64,000 nt of DNA. Source: Berberis thunbergii (lineage: Eukaryota > Streptophyta > Magnoliopsida > Ranunculales > Berberidaceae). Under the pieces are notes generated by a model that was not told where the DNA came from, did no database searches, and saw nothing but the letters and a program-made list of their open reading frames with translations. The stretch is taken from positions 1 to 64,000 of the forward strand of contig QNQO01005754.1 of assembly GCA_003290165.1 (NCBI GenBank). The letters are read 5' to 3'. Positions 23,860 through 35,880 of the stretch are shown here, piece after piece (within the stretch, counting starts at the first letter, position 1; the number at the start of each line of letters is the position of its first letter). The position numbers and the translations under genes were made by a program.

Positions 23860-24606
23860 TAGCTAATGGAGACCAAGAGCAACACGAACCCTCGCCTCCG
23901 GCAGATGATAGGGAGCAAGCGCAGGAAAGCCAAGCACCCGCCAGTTCTTATTGGACTAAAGGAGGTTGTGCGGCTAACACTGAGTTCAATGCCACTACAT
24001 AAAGGCTCGAACCTAGGAACCTCGTCCGCAGAGGAGTGCATGACCCAAACGTATTGTACCACCTCTCCGTCCCACCATTTGTGGATCGAATCATGAACGA
24101 GGCCCTACCGAGGAAGTTCACCCCTCCGACAGTTGACTCCTACGACTGAACCATCGATCTCTTCAACTACCTGCGCCATTACCAACACGTAATGGTCCTT
24201 ATAGAAGTATCTAAATCCGTCATGTGGAGGACCTTTCCCACTAATCTAAAAAGCTCTACATTGAAGTGGTTCCACAGCCTTCAACCGAAGTCCATCGACT
24301 CCTTCAAAACGCTAGCAAAAGAATTGCTAACGTGTTTCGTCGGAAGCCAACACTTCCGAAAGGCCCTCACTACATACTCTCCCTGAGGCAGAGGTTCGGC
24401 GAGGCACTCCAAGAGTATAACACGCGCTTCAACAACCAGTTAACCCTCATCGGCGAGTGCAGGGACTATACAGCCGTGCCTACCTTCACTGCAGGCCTTA
24501 AAGAGGGAAAAATCTACGAAGACCTCACCTTAGAGCCCCCTATGGACATGGCGGAGCTTTTCAAGAGCGTTGAAAGGAAATCACATGGGAAGAGTCGAGG
24601 ACCGTA
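23860..24606 (+). pseudogene. Gag remnant of gypsy element E
   Basis: The joined frames read PFVDRIMNEALPRKFTPP, TLKWFHSLQPKSIDSFK and LLTCFVGSQHF, then after a shift near 24380 LRQRFGEALQEYNTRFNNQ and ELFKSVERK. This is the Retrotrans_gag core of Tat-like gypsy elements (W-x-L-P-x-SI-x-SF, then LRQ..GE.L..Y..RF). A stop (TGA near 24149) and at least one frameshift break it. The zinc knuckle and everything downstream in pol are missing. Confidence 0.75.
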
Positions 24607-24856
24607 AAGAGGGAAATCGAAGGCGGCAGGAGGCCCTCCGCCCCCAGATACAAGAAAGAGGAAAGGAGGCCCTACAAGCATCTTTATACAGTATGAATTG
24701 AAGTAAAAGACTCGCTTAGACAATTCTATTATGGACGACTACTGACAAAGACTTGCTAACCTTCCGATGCGAGTAATCTGCAAGTGACATCAAAGATAAG
24801 CGAACGGTATACGCAAGATGGCATACTAAGGCATCTGATCAACATGGAGTGAGGAC

Positions 24857-26600
24857 TTACTGTTTGATCGCACAAGCAACGCGAACAGTCCAACCCAAAC
24901 AGAACCAAGATCTAGCAAACGTGAATATGGTATGTGGGGGTACAAAATTGGCAAACGGGAGCCTCGTAATAAGCCACTGCCGAAAAGTGCACCCTACCCG
25001 TGGCAACCAGCTGTGACGCCTGCTTATATGCTTCCTCGAAGCATACTCTATGTCCACCTCTTGGTGCCAGACTTGTGAGCTCATCTTTACCAAGTCAGGT
25101 GTGAACAAGTTTATCCGTGCACCTGCATAAAGCTTTCTCGAATCAGAAATTATGCCAGCGCCGCTCTTCGCGATCGCTACCATCCTCAAACTCTCCTTTG
25201 TGGCCTTCCCTTTGTCATTAACAGCCGACCCTTTATTGCGAGGTGGCTCAATAGGATCTAGAGCAAAAGGAGAGAGTGAATTATCCAAAGGACCCTCTAA
25301 CACTTTTAGCTGTAGCCTAGAACGAAACGGTGAGCAATGCGGATTACAAGAGACATGGCAAGTACCGCCGCCACCTTCAGGTGAATCAATAGCAGAGCGA
25401 TTAAATTCTACCACCTCGGGCGAATCTTCATAAGAGTCTCCTACAACAATGGTCTCACGCGAATCAGCACTAGTGAAAGTTGTCGTTGCAACCTGCACTA
25501 GGCGGTCATTCAGAGCCTCGACCTGTGCGACACTAAGGTTCGACTTGTCCATGACTCTTGCCAACCGCAGGTAATCTTTCCCCAATATGAAAAAGTTAGT
25601 CTCCGTTTTAACAGACCCGGCAGACTCGCGTTCTACTCTTACTGGAGCGACTTGTGCCAAAAACGGCCCAACTCAAAGGCAAGACATCTTCCTCACAAAG
25701 GAAGCAAACGTCTCAGATGACTCTTCCACATCGAACAGATTGAGAACTTTGGCCCCAACAGCCTTCCTCTTCTAGAAGGGGCCCCATCTTCCAACTTCAT
25801 ACGCGACTTTCGATACATTTTAGGGGCAACGTGTCAGTTGTCCCACGGCCCACTACAAATGAAGTTGGAAACTCCTATGACATCGACCGCCTTCCTTTGA
25901 AACAAGACACGGGACGTCTCCATGGTGTTTTGCTCCTCTAAGGTAAGAGGAGTTGTAGGAAACCTTCCTGCAAGGGAACACAGGTAATGAGCAGTCAACC
26001 CGCTACCAAGCATATCAAAATCGCAAGAAAAGGGTTGAACTTAAGAAGAGGCCTAAACTATCGCTCAAGAAAACGACCTCTACACCAGAAATACTTCTAA
26101 TCTGCGGGAGCCAAGAAGCAGTACTTCTGCCAGAACTTGAAATCATCAGGAAATTTACTGAAGCACTTCGACGACTTCATCTTATAGACAACATTGCTCT
26201 TCAGCCGAGGAGAGGTCAGCAACTGGATCACCCGTGGAGTCACGCCAACAATGTCCTCCTTAGCAGTGAGCATAATCATGAGAATGATCCTATATCCATT
26301 GGGCCCCAACTGAGTCGAAGGAATCCCTCAGAGATCCAAGAACTCCCAAATCACGCCCAAGACCGAAAAACACACTCCAATTTGAAGCATCCCATGATGT
26401 AAACAGATGAAACCGACAGGAGGTGAAATAGGCATTTGGTCGCCTGTTAGGAGATACAATGGCAGGTCCTCTGGAACTCCAAACTTTGTACGGATTTCGG
26501 CAAGACCAAGCTCGAACAACAACCTGTCTTCAAAAAAACTCCAAGGCCTCAGCCAAAACAGCATCATCAATAAAGTTTTCTTGAGCCCTGGAGAAAACAA
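24857..26600 (-). pseudogene. Antisense ORF of gypsy element E (gypsy-type transposon domain)
   Basis: Opposite to gag, reading from about 26600 down: ADIRTKFGVPEDLP-like and PPVGFICLHHGM, then LGPNGYRIILMIM, FPDDFKFWQKYCFLAPAD, and after breaks an open frame of 267 codons at 25660-24857 with VIVVGDSYEDSPEVVEFN-like acidic and coiled-coil-prone sequence. This layout matches the putative gypsy-type transposon protein (PF04195-like) found in antisense in several plant gypsy lineages. Its function is unknown. Stops near 26327, 26096 and 25660 interrupt it. Confidence 0.55.
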
Positions 26601-28334
26601 ATGATTTTTTCATAACAATATCTTCGAAAGCAAACAAAGTAGAAGAATCAGATTCTGCTTTGAGGATGACCTAAATAGATGATGGTTTCCTACCTCTTTT
26701 CATCCGAACCAACACACGTGCTATTAATGTTGCATGCGGCTCAAGTAACGATTCAGACTCAATCATCATGAGCAGCACATCCCTTCAAGAGATGACTTAG
26801 CGAATTGATGTGACAACCAACTAACTCGGGCGGAATAACTGATGACACATAAAAATGATCACACCCCTGAGCCGTACACGTGTCATGATGATCTCGAGGA
26901 ACTACAGGCCCCAACATCAGCCCAACACTGATTTGGCCCAAGCGGTTTAAGCCCGCTCAATTTTAGTCCGCCAAGCGAACCCGAACTCTCACAGCACGCT
27001 AGGCCCACACGTCTCACAACTATCCTCAATACCCGTAAGCTCTCCTTAGGCAAGTATCTCGATGATCAACTTCGAACGGGCAACTACAACTGCTCTTTGC
27101 TCCTAACTAGGAAACAAACACCAGAGGTATTTTTCGAACAGGGAAACTCCCTTCTACGAATTTCTCTTAGATTGGGAACTATCTCTCACGTATCTATGAA
27201 CACAGAGCTAACATGGATCTTCCCTTCTACAGCATGTCTTCTAATTATAAAGGGATCTCCACAAAGATCTTCTCCCTAAACTACACCCACGATGGCCTAG
27301 TTAAACCTGGACTCCTTGCACTATAAATAAGACACAAGGTAGGTAAGCTAGGATACGCTACAAATTACGTATTACAGCATTACTCCTTCCTCAGAGCCAT
27401 GTCTGACTTTAGCATCGGAGTGTCATCGGCCACCACAGATCAACAGAAACCAGGTCAGAGCAAGGAGCAAAAAATGACTGCATCAATACTTATAACCATT
27501 TTACTAACTACGGTACCTTAATGGTATACTTTTCAGAAAAGTAGGCATTAAAGGTCATTTTCCCATTAGATTTTCTTGTGAAATTTTCAGAACCCTAAAA
27601 GAATGCTTATGATGAGGAGCTTTTGTACTGATCATGCAACTCTTAATTAGTCCACATTCTGATGGCATTTTTCTACTTTCAGATGGTTAGCTATGGTAGC
27701 CAAACTACCTGGAAGAACAGATAATGAAATAAAAAATCAGTCACATATAAACCTAAATAAACACTTTCAAAGACAAAAAAGTTCAACACCGAGGAAAGAT
27801 GTGATATTGCAGCCAGCAGAAGTATCTCAATGTGAAAGTGAATCAGAAACTAGTACTTCTCTTGACATTTATAAAATACCAACCATTTTGGAAAGCTCCA
27901 GCTTAGTGTTGTTGTCAATAGAAAAGACTACGTCCAATGTTACATCGTCACCAAGTTATACTAAAAGTTCAACCAATTTAATCCCCATTACATATGGGAA
28001 TATATTAGAAGAATTTGATGAGTTGAGTGGAAACTTTTGGACTGAACCTTTCCAGTGGACTGAAACTAACCAGGCAGAAAATTATACAACCTATGAAATC
28101 AAAGTGAGAAATGGAAATACATTGGAAGCAGTTGACAAATTTAGTGAAAATTTTTCAAGTGAGTCTTTTCAGTTGGAAGAATCCAACTTGGCAGATAATT
28201 ATACATCTAATCTGATTGATCCAGAACTTCTGTTTTTGCCTTCTCCTCAATATAGTTCTTCTGACGTTTATGACATGGAGTTTTGCTTCAATCGCCTATC
28301 TGGGACTGGAGAATTGTTGTCACAGGTATTTTGA

Positions 28335-28869
28335 AATCAAATTTACTTGATTGTGTACAAATCTTGAGCCACGTGTAAACTGTATATTGTATCCAATGTA
28401 TGTGATCCCGCTGTTTTTTATTTGAGCTCAGAATCAATGAAGTCTGATCATGTCCATAATAAATGTATTTACGCAAGATTAAGGTATTACTGGCAATGAT
28501 GCTGCAACAGAAACACAAGACTATTATGCATTACAGATGGGGGAATTTTGATATTGTTTTTCCTCCATATCTATTAAAAACAAATATGGTTGAAGCAATA
28601 TGATTAGAAGTCAACAATACCAAGGTTACATTGAGCAATTTGAATTTTGTTTACTACTAAGCATTTCTTAGTTAGGCGTTTCCGAAGTTGATTTCAGTTG
28701 TTCTTATGTTCAGTTGATTGCTTCAGGTTTTGTTGTATGTTGTTCTAATTGTTGTTCTTATGATTAATTCATTGTTGTAGTTGTTATTATGTGCTGAATT
28801 TTTAATTACTTGGTCTTTGTCTTATGATCAATTGATTTTTTTTAATTACTTGCTGATATTCTAATAGTT
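28335..28869. other. 3' flank of MYB copy 3
   Basis: AT-rich, no second gene. It leads into the first copy of the locus repeat at about 28870. Confidence 0.4.
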
Positions 28870-30128
28870 TTAGTTGCCATGTTCAGACACCAAGTTGGTC
28901 CAGTTAATTCCATTCATGTTGTGCATATATAATAGCTTGTATTTACTCAACGTAGAACTAATATTGCTATTGAGGAAGTAGAAAAGAGTCTATCTCCAAC
29001 GGAGCGGTGTCTATCGTATTGATTGCACAGATGCTTCTAAATGAGTGGCATACCAATGTCCAACATGACAGATTCTTGTGTGACACTTTGTGAAATGTAA
29101 CATATCGTGAGAATTAATTACCCTGTGTCTCACCTGAATCTTCCTTTCTAGATTACCCATGTCTGGCACTCCACATCTGTGTCCTAGTCCGAAAGGCATA
29201 TCAGTATTTGTGCAACCCAGGGATGGAGGTAAGAACCACAAACTAACAATAGACATAGATAGCTATCTGGCTATTGTAGCCTCCAGCTATCAAGCTATTG
29301 TAGCCTCAATCTCTAGAGGTAGCTATTGTAACCTGAAAGTGAGAGCAAGATAGAGGAAGAAAGAAAGTCAAGTAAGTTAGTTGTGAAAAGTGGGAAAATC
29401 CCATACAAAATGCAAGGGCTCATACAAGATTATATGTTGATACATACATGCCTTTGGTGGAGGCAAAATAACATGTGTTAAAATTTATTACAACAAATGA
29501 AACTGATAGGAAGTATCAAAGATTCATAGGTGTGCGATCATTCAAGTAGTTTTTTTCAGAATTGAGATGCCCCTGACTTCATCTTCCGAAGCTTCCAACA
29601 ATGGAAAATCGGTACTTAAGTACTTTTGAATGCAATTGGAAACTCTCCTTTGACCAAATCCCACAATAGAATAGAATAAATTTCGAGGTAGATCTCCATG
29701 AAATCTTGTTGTGCATAATAGCTTGAATTTTTTTATCGATGTCAAATGATGGGTACTACTCATTGTAGAACTAATTAATATTGTCACTGAGGGAGTAGAA
29801 AGACACCAACTATGGACAGTTAAACAAAGGCTTTATTACATAGGCAATTACTTCAGAACTGATTTATGGATAGAGATATGGAACACAAACCAAACAAATT
29901 GAATTACCAAAAAAGCCATGGCCATCTGGCTATTGTAGTCTCAATTTTTAGATGTTGCTATTGTAGTCAAAATTATTTTTTGCAGAGACGGAGAAAACTT
30001 GAGAATGATAAACACAAGTCAGTCAGAAAAGAGGGAAATTTACATACAAAAGGCATGGCCTCATACATGATTACATCCTAATATATGTTGCACGTGCCTT
30101 TTCTGGAGACTCGAGTGCGTGCTCAAAT
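28870..30128. repeat. Locus repeat, copies R1 and R2 (left part)
   Basis: Blocks such as cataatagctt, gatgggtactact, taggcaattacttcag, gccatctggc and cccacaatagaatag recur in order at 28870-29707, 29708-30128 with 33396-33600, and 34040-34136 with 38666-39330. A minus-strand reading frame (29787-29542, ending YLSTDFPLLEASEDEV...) is partly kept in the 39140-39330 copy, suggesting an old coding exon; I do not recognise the protein. Confidence 0.55.
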
Positions 30129-33100
30129 GTCATGCCCTGATTTTCGAAGGAAAACAAAAATCCTAAAATCCACGTAGGATTATCCGTTTCCCCAAAACTC
30201 GAGACGTGAAATTCAATAACAACAAAAACATTTAGCAGCAATGACAAAAATATAGTTTAGAAAATAGGAACAAACTAAAATTTATACAAAACTCTAACCA
30301 AGAAAAACTAACGTCACTAGCCCCACTAGCGGAACTCCCGTAACGCTGCTCAAAAGTCTCTAAACCTGAAAAGCTAATCGGCTACATTCCCAAAGAAATG
30401 TACCCAAGAAGCAAAAACTCACATGGGTCAGCAATAAAGCTGGTGTGAGAAATCTTCATCCCAAAATCAATAAAATCGCACATGATAAACATAAAGCTAA
30501 ACACAAACAATACACAAACACACCAACAGGTAGTTCCTCAACGAGGCAAAGGTGTCACGCAAGAAAACACAGTCCTCCACAATGACATTTTGTCATACAT
30601 AAGTCGATTCACAATCGTATCCACCCACATTTTTGGAGAAAACATAGCATATTCATAAATCATGCTTTATAATAACACGGTGATCAACTGACATTTTGTC
30701 ATTCATAATGAAATCCACCCCTTCCTTTGGGAAAACATAACCATTTCAAGATGCATACATACAGTGGAACACCATTAATCTTAAATGGTCCTACATCAAT
30801 AGAATCAACGAGACATCAAGACAAAACAAACTATAGTGCAAAATCAAACACTACTACACATAGTACTCTCCATATGAATGTGATTTTAGTAATAAACACA
30901 TACATCCTAATTTGGCTGAAAGTGTCTCAAATGTTGAATCCAACAAAGCCACTACATGCAATCTCCGAAAAGACAATTTCAACACAAACATGAAAGTGCA
31001 TGACAATCATGGGTGAACACTAACTTACACCAAAGCAACCATCCAAATTCCAGTACAGCACACATAACTTAAGTTCTTTGAAAACACCCACAAATTCCTA
31101 GTTAGCACCAAATTTGATTCAATCTATATTTTATGAACTCGCACTTAACTCCGAGAAAGGGCTTTTGCACACAAAACTGCAGATAAGAGAGATTATGAAG
31201 CACACCTACCCATCCATATATTCCAAAATCTTGACTACCTCACATATAGTCCCCTTGGCATTCCTAATCGATATTTCAAGATAGACCTTTCCCACTGCTT
31301 AGTAATTCCTGCCCTGAACTACACCTATTTGACTAAGAGGGCTTGATTGATTGACTCCTAGACTAATTTATTTTTACCTTTGAGTCTCTCTAGATGAAAA
31401 TGCAGGGGCTTCTCTAAATAAAGCTCAAAATAGCAATCAAGTAAGAAAAATGATAAGGAGGTGGCATCAAAGAACAAGATTTCAACTTTAGTTCAGTAAT
31501 CTGAGTTTATCTTTTCTCACAATCCCCATTTAAACAAGCCAATGTAAATGGCATGCATTCCTAGCAATCCCAACATTCAAACTTCACCCACTTGCTAAAA
31601 TGCTTAGAAATTGGCTTTTGCCTTGCTAATCAGTCACATTCCACATCAAGCTGATTGTGTCTGATCTATTTTCCTTATTACCTTCGTTGCCTAAATCCAC
31701 GATGAATCAAGCAGACGTACTCGCTTTTCTTAATAAAATCGACTTTTACCAAGTACATTCATCAAAGCATAATTGCCTAAACCTTAGTCAACCAACATAA
31801 CGTTAATCAAAACAGTAGAACAAACAAAAAGGGATTAAAAGTTTCTTAATTTACCACCATCCCCATAAAATTAAAGATTCCAATCTTAGTAAATTCAACT
31901 TATTTAAACCCTAGTTTAACTCTACATAGCAGAAACATTCAGCACCGAAAGTCCTTTCTAGTCCAAAGGTATCTTGGTAGGCAAACTTCCACTAGACACC
32001 GAATTCCCAATGGATACAACCAAGCCATAAACAGATTTATAAATACTAAAACTAATACTTCATGAACAAAGAAAGCAAACCCATTCTCATAGACAAAACC
32101 CACTTTTTATTTGTAAATTGGGGATATTCTATTTTCAAGTACAACATGAACTAGGCACCCAATCAGCAAATCAAACAATCCAACAAACCCCATAAACCCA
32201 AATCTTCCCAACATCAATATATTTGCAAATACGCAAACACACCCAAAATTCTAAAAGAACAAGAAGAAGGAAGAACTCACAGTAAAAGAGAAAGAAATGA
32301 AGAAAACTCACTTGATGAAATCACCAATGATTTGCACAACAAATCCACATCCACACGATGCCAACCTATCCACAAATTCTTTCCAAATTCATCAAAAACC
32401 CAACAACCCATTCCCACATTCATCACTCAACACCACCACCACCATTTGGACAACATTAACACACCACCTCCACCATCACTAAACAATAACACCACCACCA
32501 CCATTCAGACAACAACGCCTCCACCACCACCACGCACTACCACTTCTTCCATTACTCCACAAAGATTTACTCCCAAACAGTCCACATCTCTTTAATACTA
32601 CAATAGACAACATACAACTACATCTTAAGAATCTTACAAAGGAAGCGTTGAAGAAGTAATTGTCGAGCTTGTATGTACAGTGAAGATGTACATGGCAACT
32701 AGTACTCATCTGAACGTCTCGCTGATTTCACTTTTGAGCGATTCAAACGAGCCTCTAAATCGCCTTACAGGGACAGATCTGATCCAAGCGAACGATATAT
32801 CCGTGTTCGATCATTTGAGACCGTGAACACCTATTCTCAACCAGCAAAGTGAAAACGAATCGGAAGATAAGAGCGATGAAGAACGCGAAACTGAAGGAAC
32901 TAGTACTAAACGATAGATCAAGAAAAGATCTATCGATCTCCATGGATGGGGAATCCTGAAGGGGAGAGGAGATGCAGAGATAAGTTGAAGACAAGAGAGC
33001 TAGAAGGAGAAAAGGAGAAAAAAAGAATGAATAATGGAAAAAGGGTTTTCTTCCTCTTTATAGGGTGGGTGGTTATTCGCCCACACTGGACTTCTGAAAG

Positions 33101-33395
33101 CACCCACCTTCTAAACTCACCAAATAAAACCCTAAATTTTGAAATTCATATTCAATTTAATGTAACCCTATTTTATTTAATTAAAAATAAAATACATTAG
33201 TCTTTATGAAATTTAGGGGTGTTACATTATACACACGTTAAATGGAATCTCGTCCCGAGATTCGAATGGTAAAACAGTTAACTGAATTTCAAAAAATACG
33301 AGTTGTCAAACAAAAGAAGATTTTAAAACAAAAATTTCAATTGAATTTTAGAAACATATATTATTTATTGTTATTGGAAAAGTAAGGGTGTTACA
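30129..33395 (-). mobile_element. Probable solo LTR (3.27 kb), gypsy chromovirus-like
   Basis: Plus-strand ends are TGTCATGCCC and GGGTGTTACA, flanked by the 5-bp duplication TCAAA (30124-30128 and 33396-33400). The undisturbed target is readable at 39091-39112 (gctcaaatttattagcac). A minus-strand TATA sits in ctctttatagg (33055-33064). The motif gaatctcgtcccgagattc (about 33244) is typical near the 3' end of large-LTR gypsy elements. No gag or pol was found, so a solo LTR (or large non-coding derivative) is the best reading. CA/His-rich frames inside (32330-32600) are simple repeats. Confidence 0.65.
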
Positions 33396-33400
33396 TCAAA

Positions 33401-34136
33401 TTTATTAGCACAAATGAAACTTGTAGGAATTATCACATATTCACAGCTTCATAGGCACGTGGCATTCACTGGATTTTTTTCATCCTGCGAAGCTTAAGTA
33501 TTTTTTTATACCAATAAAAATTTTCCTTGTACTAAATCCCACAATAGAATAGAATATAATTCCGAGGTAGAACTGATGAAGTCATTGTTCTTTTGAAGTA
33601 CTGATTTCTTTCTGTTTCTGTCGTTCTTCCTTTTGTGTTCCTCCTTATTTCCATGAATGATTTTTTTGTTAGTTTAATCGCAATTGTGTGGACTAATCAA
33701 AGAATGATGTCTATACACACATTCTCTCTGAAAGCATGTGAACTAAAAAAATTTCAATGAGTCAGTTTTCCATTTTGATCCAATTTACACGTGGTGTATT
33801 GAACGTCAATATTCAGTTTAGGTTCATTGAACTCTCACAGGTGAATGGAAGTACAACTTGACTTAAAATAAGTTGTTTTCCTGTCTTATTCCCTATAAAT
33901 CTATTGAAACAAGTAAACTAATACAAGAGGATATAAAACACATATTTCTGAACTATAACAAATTCTTTTCGACCAAGTGGGGCATTTTCTATTTCCTATG
34001 CCTAAGTAAACTTATGATGAAGAAGAACCGTCCATGAACCAGGCTAGTTGCCATGTTCGGACCTAGTAGGTCAAGTTAATACCATCCTTGTTGTGCGTAC
34101 ATAATAGCTTGTTGTTAACATAATAGCTTGTTGTTC
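33401..34136. repeat. Locus repeat R2 (right part) and R3 (left part)
   Basis: Continues the repeat broken by the solo LTR and matches 39100-40090 (for example tctgttgttcttccttttgtg and gatccaatttacac). It ends where gypsy element B inserted. Confidence 0.5.
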
Positions 34137-34612
34137 TGATGCAGTGCGGAAACGAGAAAAAGAAGGATGAGAAAATAAATTAAATGATAGGCTTGAATCC
34201 GTTGATTGGCTCACCAATAATCCGGAAACAAGGGTTCTACAAGTCGTTGATTGGCGCACCAATAATCTGAAAAGTAAGAAAAAAAAAACACAATAATCAC
34301 CTTAGAGAAAATATACCAAGATTATTAATTATCAAAAGTTTACCTACAATATTGAGGAATAACTCTATTTATAGTACTTAAATAACTTGAATAATAAGCA
34401 GCTTATTCCTAAAAGAAAAAGTAGAATCAAAGACTATAAAAACAAGAAGTCTATTCCTAAAAGAAAAAGTGAAGCCTAATCCTAAAAGGAAACTAAAAAA
34501 ACTCCTAATAAAATTTAAAGACTACAAATAAGTTATTTAGTAAATAACTTTGAGAGCAAATTATGAACCCTAGAAACCCAAATTACGAACCATAGAAACC
34601 CTCTGTGCATCA
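34137..34612 (-). repeat. 3' LTR of gypsy element B
   Basis: 476 bp. Minus-strand TATA (plus strand atttata at 34367-34373). It shares long blocks with the element A LTRs (aataagcag, ctattcctaaaagaaaaagt, aaataactttgaga). Confidence 0.85.
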
Positions 34613-34619
34613 TCCTCCC

Positions 34620-35880
34620 CGGGTGGAAGTGAATTCGCCCTCGAATTCGAATCTTCAGAACAACTAGAATCACATGTATATGGAATGAGGTGCTTGACAT
34701 TGAACACGCCATGGGTCTTGATGTGACTAGGAAGCTTGAGACGATAAGCATTGAGATTGATTTTTCAATGATCTCCAAAGGTCCAATCTTCTTAGCAGAG
34801 AAAGCTTATTATACTCACCCACTGAAAAACGATTCTTGGTCAAAACAACCCACACAAAATTGCCTTTCTCAAATTCCACCATATGTCAGTTTTGATTAGC
34901 TATGGACTTATAATGAGCCGTAGACTCCAATAACTTGGCTCGTGTCAGTTGATGAATGTGTTGCAAATTATTCACCATATCTTGTGTCTTCGTATGAACA
35001 GGCTTCATATCCGAAATAGGAGCTAGTTTTACTGGAGCTCGTGGTTGATAACCGTACACAATAATTTTAACCGTACTCCAATTAACAGAACGATTGAAAG
35101 TGAATTCAGCTTGGAATAGTTATTGATCCCACGTCTTCACATTCTCTTCAACCAAACACCGCAACAGATTGCCAAGAGAACAATTAACTACCTCCGTTTG
35201 ACCATTTGTCTGAGGATGATAAATACTACTGAAATCAAGTTTTGTACGCACTAACCTCCAAAGACATCGCCAGAAATGACCAAGAAACTTAGAATCCCAA
35301 TCAAACACAATAGATAATGGAAACCCATGTAAACGATAGACCTCCTGAAAATACAGTTGGGCAACGTTAACAACATCGGTGGTCTTCTTACAAGTAATGA
35401 AATGTGCCACTTTCGAAAATCTTTCCACTACAACCATAATGGAATCTGCTCCTCGATGAGTACGAGGAAGCCTGACAACAAAGTCCATACTCACATCAAC
35501 CCAAGGCTTGTCAGGTATAGGAAGAGGCATATAAAGTCTAGCATTCGTTGAAGTACCCTTTGAAACTTGGCACACCCTCCAATTCTGAACAAAACGCTCC
35601 ACCTCTCGCCTCAAAGTAGGCCAATAGAATGTTCAAGAAATGAGTCTAAACGTCTTGTCCCTCCCCATGTGTCCCTTATTATCCAATTCAGACACAATTT
35701 TGACTCGTAAGCTAGAGTCAAGAATACACAAAGTTGTTCGTTTGAACAAGAAACCTGTATGTAATAGAAAATTTGATCGCTGACCTGTAATAACTTCTTC
35801 AAGCACAAGAGAAAATAGGGGGTCAGTTGAATATAACTCAGAAAAAGTATCGAAACCCAACAATTTTGTCTGCATAGTCG
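34620..35880 (-). pseudogene. Integrase and 3' part of pol of gypsy element B
   Basis: The frame resumes at [15 protein letters not shown] (about 35880), the connection after RNase H, then the H2C2-like region ([27 protein letters not shown]) and the integrase core 35614-35120: VDVSMDFVVRLPR (D), FDWDSKFLGHFW (D), QTNGQTEVVN (E). After it come AEFTFNRSVN and the C-terminal linker ending SRANSLPPGEDD. The DDE residues are kept, but stops near 35630 and 35119 and later shifts make it non-functional. Confidence 0.8.

Larger units (their letters stand above)
22930..27485 (+). mobile_element. Ty3/gypsy element E, non-autonomous, with antisense ORF
   Basis: LTRs 22930-23561 and 26840-27485; 5-bp target duplication ATACT at 22925-22929 and 27486-27490. 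A primer site of the TTTGGCGCCGTCCGTGGGGA type lies at 23563-23582, directly after the left LTR, so the element reads on plus. The interior has a gag remnant on plus and, on minus, an ORF block of the gypsy-type transposon (PF04195-like) kind. Reverse transcriptase and integrase are absent. It inserted into the right arm of the MULE-like element. Confidence 0.85.
22106..27571. mobile_element. MULE-like inverted-repeat element split by gypsy element E
   Basis: The left arm 22106-22260 (ggaaaatggccttgaaggc, cttttctgaaaagtag, ggctcaatttgttaactatgg) is found in inverted order on the right at 22850-22929 and 27486-27571, with many blocks identical. The arms are about 155 bp and start GGAAAATG, as in Mutator-like elements with long terminal inverted repeats. 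Without gypsy E the element would be about 0.9 kb. It has no transposase gene. I could not define a convincing 9-bp target duplication, so the superfamily is provisional. Confidence 0.6.
20454..28334 (+). pseudogene. R2R3-MYB pseudogene, copy 3 (exons 2 and 3, transposon-filled intron)
   Basis: Exon 2 at 20454-20583 is the canonical 130 bp and reads [20 protein letters not shown], a TGA stop at about 20519, then [20 protein letters not shown]. Exon 3 at 27683-28334 reads WLAMVAKLPGRTDNEIKNQS and stays open for about 213 codons to its TGA. The NHW of R3 is changed to NQS, losing the third tryptophan region expected for DNA contact. The C-terminal half shares motifs with copies 1 and 2 (NLADNYTSNLIDPELLF versus NFVGENFTSSLVDPELVF). 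Intron 2 is about 7.1 kb and contains a solo-LTR-like block, a MULE-like element and gypsy element E. Exon 1 is not visible. A single in-frame stop in otherwise conserved sequence suggests recent inactivation of exon 2, while exon 3 looks less decayed. Confidence 0.8.

Noticed and set aside
32297..32595. Histidine/threonine-rich frames in the 3.27-kb solo LTR
   Set aside because: Simple CACCAC repeats in non-coding LTR sequence; no domain.
34071..34262. Short frames across the start of element B
   Set aside because: They cross the LTR/flank boundary and recur at 37955-38344 only because the LTR does; not genes.
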